Assembly (NCBI GenBank): GCA_964415295.1 | Contig: CAYPYN010000012.1 | Location: 1 to 38,528 of the forward strand | Source of the DNA: SB21 sp964415295 | Lineage (GTDB): Bacteria; CLD3; SB21 | Direction of reading: 5' to 3' | Length of the DNA stretch: 38,528 nucleotides | Part shown: positions 23,391-30,582 of the stretch, piece by piece | Numbering within the stretch: position 1 is the stretch's first letter | Layout of the letters: every line of letters starts with the position of its first letter | The notes under the pieces: model-generated | What the model was told of the DNA's origin: nothing | The model's input: only the letters and a program-made list of their open reading frames with translations | Databases searched by the model: none | Made by a program: the position numbers and the translations under genes

Positions 23391-25850
23391 ATGAAATTAT
23401 CAATTCCCCGAACTGTCGTTTTATTGCTGGTGACCGCAGTTATGGCGGCCGCTGTGTATCTGGCTTTTCGCAGGGCCGATTCCGAATCAGGCACAACGTC
23501 AGAACCGAAGGCGGTCCTTTCAGACACCACCATAGCACGATTGTGGTTTGAGGAGGGGGCGGCTCTCACTGACAGAAGTCAATACGACAGCTCTCTCACC
23601 TTCTTCAACCAGGCATCCAACGTGTATTTCAAAGACAGCCTTTGGGAACGTTATGTTGATTGCATGAATTATCTTGGGGATAATTACCGACGGCTAGGGA
23701 AATACGATACGGCTTTTGCGATACTTTCGGCCAACATTAATCTCGGCCTTTGGCGCCTCGGAGAAATGAACGCCTCTACGGCCATGGCGATCAATAAGAT
23801 GGGACTATGGTTTAGGGATAAGGGAGATTATGATAAAGCTCTTGAGTTTTTTAATAGGGCGTTGCGGATTCGCGCGAGAGTACTTCCCAAGGACCATGTT
23901 GATATTGGCTGGAGTCATAATAATATTGGCCTGGTGGCTTTTCACCAAGGTGATTTCGATATGGCTTTGCGCCAACATCTAATTGCTATTCCATTTTTTA
24001 AGAAAGCATTTGGAGAAAACAATTCTAACTTAGCTCAGTTATACGGTAATATTGGCTCTGTATATAATATTACGGGCTATTATGATAAGGCACTTGAATA
24101 TTTTCACAGGTCTTTGAATATGAGAATTGAATTGTTTGGTTCTGAAAACACATCCGTTGCGTTATTGTATAATTCCCTTGCATCGGTTTATATAAAACAA
24201 GGCGATTTCCCACAGGCATCCAAATTATTGAACCGTGCGATCTCTATCCAGTTACGACATCTTGGTGAATCAAACTTCGAGACAGCATCTTCATTTTACA
24301 ATCTTGGATTTGTTTATCGAGGTTACGACGATCATCGTAACGCGTTACGAATGTTTCAGAAAGCGCTTGAAATTCGATTGAGCGTTTTCGGTTCTAATCA
24401 CCCATCTGTTGCCTCAGCCTATGATGAAATCGGTATTGAATGGTTGGAACAACTTCAAAATGACAGTGCAATCGCTTATTTCCAAAAGGCACTTGACATA
24501 CACATCAACAGGCAGGGTCCGAAAAGCTACATGCGTGCTTATGAATTGAGTCATATCGGAACCGCTTATTTGAGTAAGAAGAATTATGTTAAAGCCATGG
24601 AATACTTTGATGAAGCTTTAAGAATCAATTTGGAATTCTATGGACCAAAACACGAACAGGTCTCGCGTGCCTTTTCAGATATCGCACAGGTTCATCAGAA
24701 AACTTACAATTATGTGGCGGCAATCGAATATATCGAATATGCGATCAAGTCGCTTATTTGGCAGGAAACCAGTGATTTTTCAAATGTTCAGACCCTCAAT
24801 ACCATGAACCTATTTGTTGCGCTTGCTGCAAAAGGGGATATTGAATATGAATTTGCTAACAACTCACTTAACACGGACTATCTACGTGAAGCATTTGCAT
24901 CCTATGAAGCTGCACTTTCCATCACAGACAAAATTCGAAAGGAATTCACCCTACAAGAGTCCAAACTGATGCTGGGTCAGAAGATGAATACATTAACTGA
25001 AAAAGCTATACACGTTGCGATGGCTCTTTTTGCAAAGACCAATGATGAATCGTATGTTCAGAAGGCTTTCTTGTTTTCGGAAAAGAACAAAGCGATTGTA
25101 TTGTCTGATGTACTGAAAGACGAATATGCTAAATTGGCTGTAGGGATTCCCGACTCTCTTTTGTTATATGATAAACAACTACTGTCCCGTATTGGTTCTT
25201 ATAATAAAAAACTTTATAACGAGCAATCTTCTGCCAGTCCGCGAGCAGACAGAATTCGAATTTTACAGGATGATATTTTTGATGCAACTTCCGAATTGGA
25301 TCGTCACATACAGTTCATTGAAAAAAAATACCCTCAATATTACAATATCAAGTATAAACCTATCATTATTTCACCCGAAACCATACGGAACCTTCTCGCA
25401 GACTCCACTGGACTGATTGAGTATTTCACTGGGAATCAAAGCCTATTCATTTTTTTTGTTGGAAAAGATACGTTTTTCTGTCGGGAGCACACTATTAATT
25501 CCGATTTCTTAACCGCCATCAATAGTCTACGTGAAGGGATTGAAAAACAAGATTACAAATCGTTCAGCAACTCGGCATTCTTACTATTCGAGATATTATT
25601 AAAGAATGTGCCGTTAAGGAAAACCAAACAATTGATATTTATTCCAGACGGACTGTTAGCGTCTGTTCCTTTTGAGGTTCTGCTCATGGCCCCTCCCAAA
25701 ACAATGGGATCGTATGCGGAGTTGGATTATTTAATCAAAAGCTGCAATATCACCTATTCCTATTCTTCTGTTCTATACTTCCAAAATCCACACGTTCAAA
25801 CAAATTCCGGAAAAGGCCTAATAGGTTTCTCCCCATCTAATTTCAAATAG
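23391..25850 (+). CDS. Membrane-anchored TPR protein with only the N-terminal half of a CHAT domain
   Basis: 819 aa. N-terminal membrane anchor (about 8-26, TVVLLLVTAVMAAAVYLAF, then RR). TPR_12/kinesin-light-chain-type repeats (about 95-480; units such as GDYDKALEFFNRALRIRARV, ALEIRLSVFGSNHPSVASAY). A helical linker (about 500-645) is followed by the first half of a CHAT (caspase-HetF-associated-TPR) domain (about 665-819): GLIEYFTGNQSLFIFFVG, the canonical IPDGLLASVPFEVLL, then DYLIKSCNITYSYSSVLYFQ. The protein stops at GLIGFSPSNFK, just before the linker and the half that should carry the HLATH and SACQTG motifs. The next 100 bases contain no continuation. The minus-strand gene 26182-26967 encodes precisely that missing half. 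From about 23820 on, the gene is visibly richer in A+T than its surroundings. Alone it cannot be a CHAT protease. Confidence 0.9.
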   Translation: MKLSIPRTVVLLLVTAVMAAAVYLAFRRADSESGTTSEPKAVLSDTTIARLWFEEGAALTDRSQYDSSLTFFNQASNVYFKDSLWERYVDCMNYLGDNYRRLGKYDTAFAILSANINLGLWRLGEMNASTAMAINKMGLWFRDKGDYDKALEFFNRALRIRARVLPKDHVDIGWSHNNIGLVAFHQGDFDMALRQHLIAIPFFKKAFGENNSNLAQLYGNIGSVYNITGYYDKALEYFHRSLNMRIELFGSENTSVALLYNSLASVYIKQGDFPQASKLLNRAISIQLRHLGESNFETASSFYNLGFVYRGYDDHRNALRMFQKALEIRLSVFGSNHPSVASAYDEIGIEWLEQLQNDSAIAYFQKALDIHINRQGPKSYMRAYELSHIGTAYLSKKNYVKAMEYFDEALRINLEFYGPKHEQVSRAFSDIAQVHQKTYNYVAAIEYIEYAIKSLIWQETSDFSNVQTLNTMNLFVALAAKGDIEYEFANNSLNTDYLREAFASYEAALSITDKIRKEFTLQESKLMLGQKMNTLTEKAIHVAMALFAKTNDESYVQKAFLFSEKNKAIVLSDVLKDEYAKLAVGIPDSLLLYDKQLLSRIGSYNKKLYNEQSSASPRADRIRILQDDIFDATSELDRHIQFIEKKYPQYYNIKYKPIIISPETIRNLLADSTGLIEYFTGNQSLFIFFVGKDTFFCREHTINSDFLTAINSLREGIEKQDYKSFSNSAFLLFEILLKNVPLRKTKQLIFIPDGLLASVPFEVLLMAPPKTMGSYAELDYLIKSCNITYSYSSVLYFQNPHVQTNSGKGLIGFSPSNFK

Positions 25851-25964
25851 AACTCCGGTATCGCAGCAAATTGACTTATTTTTGTCTTTTTTTATGCAAT
25901 CTGTAATAAATGTGCGTCTTATTGACACATCATCTAAATACTTACTTAGAAAGGGAGGAACGAA

Positions 25965-26180
25965 ATGAAACCTGTAAGAATGTATGCGGCCTGGATTTTT
26001 TTAATGATAATATTAGGATTGATTTCTTGCGGCGGATCAGAAAATGTAATTGTTAGTTCTACAAGTAACGTCGAAAATAGCACTCACACGGAAGATGACA
26101 CAGACCCAATTCGTCTATTTGATGGCCCGACAGATCCAACAAATGGCGGTACTGGCGGCAGCGGCGGGGGCGGGAATTAA
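25965..26180 (+). CDS. Small lipoprotein with acidic middle and Gly-rich C-terminus
   Basis: 71 aa. The ATG is preceded by AAAGGGAGGAACGA, a strong ribosome binding site. MKPVRMYAAWIFLMIILGLISC is a lipoprotein signal (lipobox LISC, Cys22). The mature part is short, Ser/Thr/Asp-rich (ENSTHTEDDTDPIRLFDGPT), and ends GGTGGSGGGGN. No family recognised. It follows the TPR/half-CHAT gene on the same strand by 114 nt. A perfect TTGACA lies at 25922-25927 but without a good -10, so it may be co-transcribed. Its stop is one base from the stop of the convergent CHAT C-half gene. Its position between the two CHAT halves makes it a candidate partner or substrate; this is inference only. Confidence 0.7.
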   Translation: MKPVRMYAAWIFLMIILGLISCGGSENVIVSSTSNVENSTHTEDDTDPIRLFDGPTDPTNGGTGGSGGGGN

Positions 26181-26181
26181 T

Positions 26182-26967
26182 TTAGATTGTTGTTTTTCGC
26201 CTAGTTATTGATTTGCTAAGAATGAAATAGGTTCCTGGAAGAATGATGGTTAGCATTATAAAGAACCAAACTCCGCCATCACCTTCTCCACGGGTCACGT
26301 CAAGCGGCTCGGTATTACCGATCACGACCATCCCGGCCCAGTAGTAAGGATTGGCCAGAACCGGATCGCCGCCATTGATGAGAGCCAGTTTGGCGTTGCG
26401 CAGGGCAACGTCTTTGGATTGGCCTTGCGCGAGGCCATTATAAAAGCCGGTCACGACCATGGACGTCGCCTTGTCATCGATGGACCAGAGACTCATCACC
26501 ACGCTGGGGCATCCCGCATAGGCAAAACCCCGTGCCAGACTCATCATACCCTCGCCTTTGATATTTTTTCCGATACCGGTCTGGCAGGCGCTCAGCACGG
26601 CCATATTCGCGCGGAGACGCATGTTGTATAATTCGTACAAATGAAGGTAACCGTCTTCACCGGAACCAGGATCTTTTGAGAAGACGAATTTGGAATACAG
26701 CGGTTCTTTGTCGTCGAGGATCACATGCGTCGCAAGATGGATGATGCCGAAGCGTCCGGCGTTTTGCTTAAACGCCGCCTCCGTCGCATCGCCGCGCAGG
26801 TACAATTCGCTCTCAACCACGTTGGCGATACTCTTCAGTTCTTTTTCCGCCCAAGGCAGATCGCGAAGCCGCAGCGTGTCCTTCGAATCCACTTCGTCCG
26901 TTTCCTGCGCAAGGATAGAATATAAACAGAACAAAGGCAGGAGAATATATACCATCGCGGTCTTCAT
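26182..26967 (-). CDS. Signal peptide + C-terminal half of a CHAT domain + membrane anchor
   Basis: 261 aa. Signal peptide (MKTAMVYILLPLFCLYSILA, cleavage before QE), 15 linker residues, then directly the second half of a CHAT domain from DLPWAEKELKSIANVV (about 36-220). It has the His motif IIHLATH (His81) and the Cys motif LSACQTGIGK (Cys128), followed by GEGMMSLARGFAYAGCPSVV, MSLWSIDD and PYYWAGMVVIGNTEP. A C-terminal membrane helix (about 233-252) and a basic tail follow. The CHAT domain should face the periplasm. Normal TPR-CHAT proteins carry TPRs and the CHAT N-half between signal peptide and this part; here they are absent in frame. The usual Gly after the catalytic His is Val. The ATG overlaps the stop of the upstream anti-sigma-like gene by 4 bases (26964-26967), so it is the third gene of the sigma operon. 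Confidence 0.9.
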   Translation of the reverse strand: MKTAMVYILLPLFCLYSILAQETDEVDSKDTLRLRDLPWAEKELKSIANVVESELYLRGDATEAAFKQNAGRFGIIHLATHVILDDKEPLYSKFVFSKDPGSGEDGYLHLYELYNMRLRANMAVLSACQTGIGKNIKGEGMMSLARGFAYAGCPSVVMSLWSIDDKATSMVVTGFYNGLAQGQSKDVALRNAKLALINGGDPVLANPYYWAGMVVIGNTEPLDVTRGEGDGGVWFFIMLTIILPGTYFILSKSITRRKTTI

Positions 26968-27755
26968 TTCTTTCCTAAACGTTCCAGCAGGGAATTTCCC
27001 GATGAGGCATAGAATCCGCCGTCCCGGATGATCGCTTTCAGCAGCGCCGCAGCCTCTTCTGTCTTTTCCATTTTCACATAGGCCAGCGCCTTATACCATC
27101 GGGCGGCCTCGGAGATACGGGGATCGGCCGACCGCTCGGCCTTCTGAAAGTACCGCTCGGATTTCTCCGCCTGACCTCTCAAGAGCAGGCCGACGCCGCA
27201 ATAAAAATGGGCGGACTCATGATCCGGATTCGTTTTGAGGAACTCCTGCAACTTATCAACCGCCTCTGCATAATTCTCTGCCTCATAATCGATCATGCCT
27301 TCTTCGAGCAGATTTTGGGTTTGTGAACCGCGGGTGAGCGGAATGGTATTGGAATACGGCCGGATGTATTCGTCCGCCAGCCTCCCGTTGGGATCGCTCA
27401 TCATCCAGTAACCGATACTGCTGAAAGAAATCAGCACCACGGCCGCCGCGGTGTAGTACATCAGCTTTGAGCCCTTGATAACTTCACTCCCGCGCGCGTA
27501 CCTTTTCTGCACGGCCGCGCGAATGGCCGCCGCATGAGCAAGCAATTCCTTTTCTGAACCGAATTGCCGCGCACCTGCGACCGCATCGTAACAAAGATCG
27601 CAGTCGGTAATATGTTTCTCGATACGGAAGCGCTCTTCCTGTGACAACGGATGAAAAAGATACCGCGCGATCTCTTCTTCGGTCAAACAAACATGACGCG
27701 GCGATTCCGACACAGCATCGCCCGACACCCCGTCAGTTTTCGACATTTTCGGCAT
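26964..27755 (-). CDS. Zinc-finger anti-sigma-like membrane protein with TPR repeats
   Basis: 263 aa. The N-terminal cytoplasmic part has the anti-sigma zinc-finger pattern His48-x3-Cys52-x2-Cys55 (EKHITDCDLC), preceded by LTEEEIARYLFHPLSQEERF, typical of zf-HC2 proteins. One membrane helix (about 98-118, LMYYTAAAVVLISFSSIGYWMM) is followed by TPR-like repeats (about 145-260: NYAEAVDKLQEFLKTNPDHE, AEKSERYFQKAERS) facing the periplasm. By family it should hold the sigma factor encoded just upstream until a signal releases it. The ATG at 27755 has AAAAGGGGG four bases away and lies 23 bases inside the sigma gene. Its stop overlaps the CHAT C-half start. This order (sigma, anti-sigma/TPR, CHAT) recurs in many bacteria, normally with a full TPR-CHAT protein. 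Confidence 0.85.
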   Translation of the reverse strand: MPKMSKTDGVSGDAVSESPRHVCLTEEEIARYLFHPLSQEERFRIEKHITDCDLCYDAVAGARQFGSEKELLAHAAAIRAAVQKRYARGSEVIKGSKLMYYTAAAVVLISFSSIGYWMMSDPNGRLADEYIRPYSNTIPLTRGSQTQNLLEEGMIDYEAENYAEAVDKLQEFLKTNPDHESAHFYCGVGLLLRGQAEKSERYFQKAERSADPRISEAARWYKALAYVKMEKTEEAAALLKAIIRDGGFYASSGNSLLERLGKK

Positions 27756-28347
27756 ATAGCCCCCTTTTCTTGAGATAGATCTTGAGATTCCGCCGGCCGT
27801 TCTGCAAATGGCTGCGAACCTTATCCATATCCCAATTCTTAAGTGTCATGATGTCATTATAACTTTTTCTTTCAAAATAAAAAAGCATCAGACATTCCTT
27901 CTGATCTCCGTCCATGGCGTCTAATGCCTCTCTCAGTACCTCCTTCTTTTTGAGACTATCATCGTCTTCCATCTCAATAAGACGGTCAATTTCCGGAAAT
28001 TGCATAAAGTTCCTGGAATCTTCTTTGTCGATCGGCACCCATTGAACGTGTAAATCTTTTCTTGCCCTCAATTTATCGATACAAAAATTTCTTGTGACCA
28101 CGTACAGCCACGCTTTGAAATCTTCCACTTCATGCTTCAGGATCCCCTGGGCGAGTTTAGTCAGAATTTCCATCGTGGTGTCGTGAGAATCTTCGGTATT
28201 GGAAAAATATTTATTGCACAGAAATAGAACCAGGTAGGCATAGCGGCCGAAAAGTTCGTTGAGATACCTCTCATCCATGGAAGAGCGGTATCTCTGTACC
28301 AGTTCCCGATCGGGAAGATTTTTATATCTGGTCAATGAAAAATGCAT
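27733..28347 (-). CDS. Sigma-70 family (ECF-like) RNA polymerase sigma factor
   Basis: 204 aa from the ATG at 28347. A TTG at 28389 would add 14 residues, but it lies only about 9 nt after the likely transcription start and has no ribosome binding site. Region 2 is seen as ELFGRYAYLVLFLCNKYFSN, HDTTMEILTKLAQGI and FKAWLYVVTRNFCIDKLRAR. Region 4 is seen as REALDAMDGDQKECLMLFYF, ERKSYNDIMTLKNWDMDKVR and SHLQNGRRNLKIYL, with an HTH. There is no region 1.1 or 3. It heads a tightly overlapping operon with an anti-sigma-like TPR protein and the CHAT C-half. A perfect TATAAT without a good -35 lies upstream, which would suit transcription by an alternative sigma, possibly itself. Confidence 0.88.
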   Translation of the reverse strand: MHFSLTRYKNLPDRELVQRYRSSMDERYLNELFGRYAYLVLFLCNKYFSNTEDSHDTTMEILTKLAQGILKHEVEDFKAWLYVVTRNFCIDKLRARKDLHVQWVPIDKEDSRNFMQFPEIDRLIEMEDDDSLKKKEVLREALDAMDGDQKECLMLFYFERKSYNDIMTLKNWDMDKVRSHLQNGRRNLKIYLKKRGLYAENVEN

Positions 28348-28404
28348 ACTCAAAATTCCAGCTTTTTTCCTGCCCGGCTTTGCAGACAAGACCTAAAGTA
28401 GCTG

Positions 28405-28410
28405 ATTATA
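28405..28410 (-). promoter_or_regulatory. TATAAT -10 element before the sigma operon
   Basis: A perfect TATAAT on the minus strand about 58 nt before the sigma factor ATG. The region 16-18 nt upstream (ACTTTA/CTTTAT/GACTTT) is not a convincing -35. Start of transcription would be near 28398. Confidence 0.4.
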
Positions 28411-28499
28411 TGGCGTTTAAAATTTGATAAAGTCCATTTATGCATTTTTTTGAAAGGTTACGTCTTATTACAAAAAGAAAAGCCAAAATAAGGGAAACC

Positions 28500-29066
28500 A
28501 TGTTATCTGATAGACCGGAAAAAGCGCTTTACGAGATCAGGCCGCAAACGGAAGATCCTTACCATTCAGAGACCGAAGAACTGACCCCGCCGTATGAACT
28601 GGATGAGATCATGCTCACCTTCGGCAACATATTTTCCCACATCAACAACGATGGAACGATCAAACCCAAGTGGGAGATGGATCAGATGGGGCTCGTCACT
28701 GTTCCTTTTTCGATCCCCCTTGCGCATTGCCCCTCCATAGAGGTCAATAAAATATACTGCCACAAAAAACTAATTTCAACTTTTACGCAGGTTTTCGAAA
28801 CCATTCACGAAAACGATCTGCATCATCATATTCATACATTCGCGGGCTGTTACGTGTATCGAAACAAATACGATCAGACGCATCTTTCCACACACAGTTG
28901 GGGCATTGCGATCGATCTCAATCCACGCACCAATGCGGTGGGAACGCGCGGCGATATGAATCCCGACGTCATCCGGGTTTTTCAATCCTACGGATTTGAA
29001 TGGGGCGGCAGCTGGAAGAGGAAGTACCGAAATCCGATGCATTTCCAATGGTGCACGGGTTATTAA
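28500..29066 (+). CDS. M15-family peptidase (D-Ala-D-Ala carboxypeptidase-like)
   Basis: 188 aa from the ATG at 28500, which has AAGGGAAACC just upstream. A start at 28440 would add 20 basic residues but has no ribosome binding site. The zinc site of the M15_4 type is seen: His132 and Asp139 in THLSTHSWGIAIDLNPRTNA and His181 in NPMHFQW, with GCYVYR before them. Such enzymes cut D-Ala peptides of peptidoglycan or act as endolysins. No signal peptide is seen, which is odd for a wall enzyme and typical of phage-type lysins, but no phage genes are near. It is divergent from the sigma operon with about 150 bp between them. Confidence 0.85.
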   Translation: MLSDRPEKALYEIRPQTEDPYHSETEELTPPYELDEIMLTFGNIFSHINNDGTIKPKWEMDQMGLVTVPFSIPLAHCPSIEVNKIYCHKKLISTFTQVFETIHENDLHHHIHTFAGCYVYRNKYDQTHLSTHSWGIAIDLNPRTNAVGTRGDMNPDVIRVFQSYGFEWGGSWKRKYRNPMHFQWCTGY

Positions 29067-29649
29067 GATAAATTCTGCGGGGTCTCTTAGTAGTCTATAA
29101 TGATCAGCCGGGGCCGGTCCGGTCACGGGACGGAAACCTCACCCCGTCGTTTCTGCCGGCTTGGCCGAGCCTCTGTGCTGATTAGCAACATAAATCAAAC
29201 CAATCCTTGCCATGACCGATTCAACGGGGATCCGCTCCAATCGCAGCCGATTCATCACCGGTATGCCATGCACCAGACCGGGCATCTATACGTTTGACCG
29301 CTATGCCGACCACTCCACCGATCCCATGCCTTCGCCGGATGAAAACAAGATCACCATGAAGCCGGGTTACATCTTCCCGCCTGTTCGCTCGGCTGGCAAG
29401 TCGGCATGGTGGCGGCTGGAGAGGGAGATGTAGACTCTCCATATTTCTCTTTTTCCGAAAAAATTCTTGAAAATCCATCTTCACTTGCTGGCGTATGCTG
29501 ATCACGATGGTTTCTTGGTTTAACTCAGTACGAGAATGTATCAGTTGATTTGTCCGTTGAGATTGCCATTAACATCTCCCTGTCTTTTCCCCTCTTGACC
29601 CTTAACCCCAAATTCCTGACATTGTCTCAGCGGTATTTCTAATCTCTAC
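29067..29649. other. 583-bp stretch between the M15 peptidase and patatin genes
   Basis: Only one modest candidate gene (29212-29433) can be argued here. 29090-29160 is G+C-rich with a weak GACGG/CCGTC hairpin. 29434-29649 is plain sequence without terminator, tRNA or repeat that I can see. Confidence 0.4.
29212..29433 (+). CDS. Small hypothetical protein, possibly YjzC-like
   Basis: 73 aa. The core (PCTRPGIYTFDRYAD, NKITMKPGYIFPPVRSAGKS, AWWRL) has the pattern of small one-domain proteins with 'PG.Y ... i.l..Ge.FPP..S..k.aWW', loosely like YjzC. I recall this pattern from small uncharacterised bacterial proteins but cannot name a family with confidence. No good ribosome binding site precedes the ATG at 29212 or the later ATG at 29263. 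A 94-codon frame lies on the other strand, so the coding strand is not certain. Confidence 0.4.
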   Translation: MTDSTGIRSNRSRFITGMPCTRPGIYTFDRYADHSTDPMPSPDENKITMKPGYIFPPVRSAGKSAWWRLEREM

Positions 29650-29658
29650 GTGATCACC

Positions 29659-30582
29659 ATGTCCTCCGAATTCAAAATCCTTTCCATCGACGGCGGCGGC
29701 GTCCGGGGCATTTGCCCCGCTATTTATCTCGAGCGGATCCAGCGCGTCGTGGATCAGCCGATATACCGGTACTTCGACATGATCGTAGGAACGTCCACCG
29801 GCGGCGTGCTGGGCCTGAGCCTTGCGCTCGGCGTTCCGATCGAGCATATCATCAAGGTTCTGCGCGAAGGTTCCGGACGGCTATTCAAAAGACAGGCACG
29901 GGGGTATCTTAAACCAAAATACAAGACGGAGATCCTGATCCAGGAGATAAAGCATATGCTCGGAGATACGGCCGTTCTGCACGACGCGCGCACGCGGGTA
30001 TGCATTCCGTACGTCGACCTTGCCGAAGGTAGGGCCAAAGTCTATAAGACCAGGCATCGCGACGAATACATTCGCGACCAGGACCTGCCCGCCTGGAAAG
30101 TGGCCGCTTCCACGGCCGCGGCGCCGGTGTTTTTCTCACCGTTTGAAGTGGACGCTTATCAAACCAATGTCGACGGCGGACTTTGGGCCAATAACCCCAG
30201 CGTGGCTGGCCTTACGGAGGCGCTTCATATGGGAATTCCGGTAGAGAAGATCCGCATTCTCTCCATCGGAACAGGCACCAAAGGTTTTCAAAAAATAAAA
30301 CCAAAACTCGGCTACGGACTCGTAGGCATGTACAATGCGCTGATCGATCTCTCCATGCAGGTGCAGTCGGAGAGCTCCAATAACATCGTCAAACTGATCT
30401 GCGGCGATCGGTACCACCGCATACAATTTCAGCTCCAGGGTCCTCACCCTTTCACGCTCGATGATGTCGGCAGTCTGCAGGTTTTGGAATCCTGCGCTCG
30501 TGAAGAAGCCGACCGGTCGGCGGAAGAAATGACGAAGGTCTTCTTTTCGTCGACCGCTGCGCCTTTCGTCCCGATACCCTAA
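29659..30582 (+). CDS. Patatin-like phospholipase
   Basis: 307 aa from the ATG at 29659 (a GTG three codons earlier is possible; neither has a clear ribosome binding site). Patatin hydrolases release fatty acids with a Ser-Asp dyad. The oxyanion motif is ILSIDGGGVRGICPA (about 8-21), the nucleophile elbow GTSTGG (Ser46), and the dyad Asp172 in DGGLWANNP. There is no signal peptide or membrane segment, so it is cytosolic or membrane-peripheral. Motif spacing resembles the CapV/CapE-type patatins of CBASS, but no CD-NTase, cap2 or cap3 gene is adjacent, so a defence role is not supported here. Its stop overlaps the stop of the convergent ABM-family gene. Confidence 0.9.
   Translation: MSSEFKILSIDGGGVRGICPAIYLERIQRVVDQPIYRYFDMIVGTSTGGVLGLSLALGVPIEHIIKVLREGSGRLFKRQARGYLKPKYKTEILIQEIKHMLGDTAVLHDARTRVCIPYVDLAEGRAKVYKTRHRDEYIRDQDLPAWKVAASTAAAPVFFSPFEVDAYQTNVDGGLWANNPSVAGLTEALHMGIPVEKIRILSIGTGTKGFQKIKPKLGYGLVGMYNALIDLSMQVQSESSNNIVKLICGDRYHRIQFQLQGPHPFTLDDVGSLQVLESCAREEADRSAEEMTKVFFSSTAAPFVPIP

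Noticed and set aside
25922..25950. Promoter with perfect TTGACA before the Gly-rich mini-lipoprotein
   Set aside because: At 16-18 nt spacing only CTTAGA-like sequence is found, so the -10 is missing.
23391..26967. Simple inversion of the middle of one TPR-CHAT gene as origin of the split
   Set aside because: Base composition of the two halves differs and each has its own signal or anchor and start, so a single inversion does not explain them. Misassembly or recombination of paralogues remains possible.
26964..28389. Longer sigma factor start at the TTG at 28389
   Set aside because: No ribosome site, and only about 9 nt after the likely transcription start. The ATG at 28347 fits the family N-terminus better.
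29659..30582. CBASS operon call for the patatin
   Set aside because: No CD-NTase, E1/E2-like or JAB gene within several kb; the neighbours are an ABM-fold protein and an M15 peptidase.
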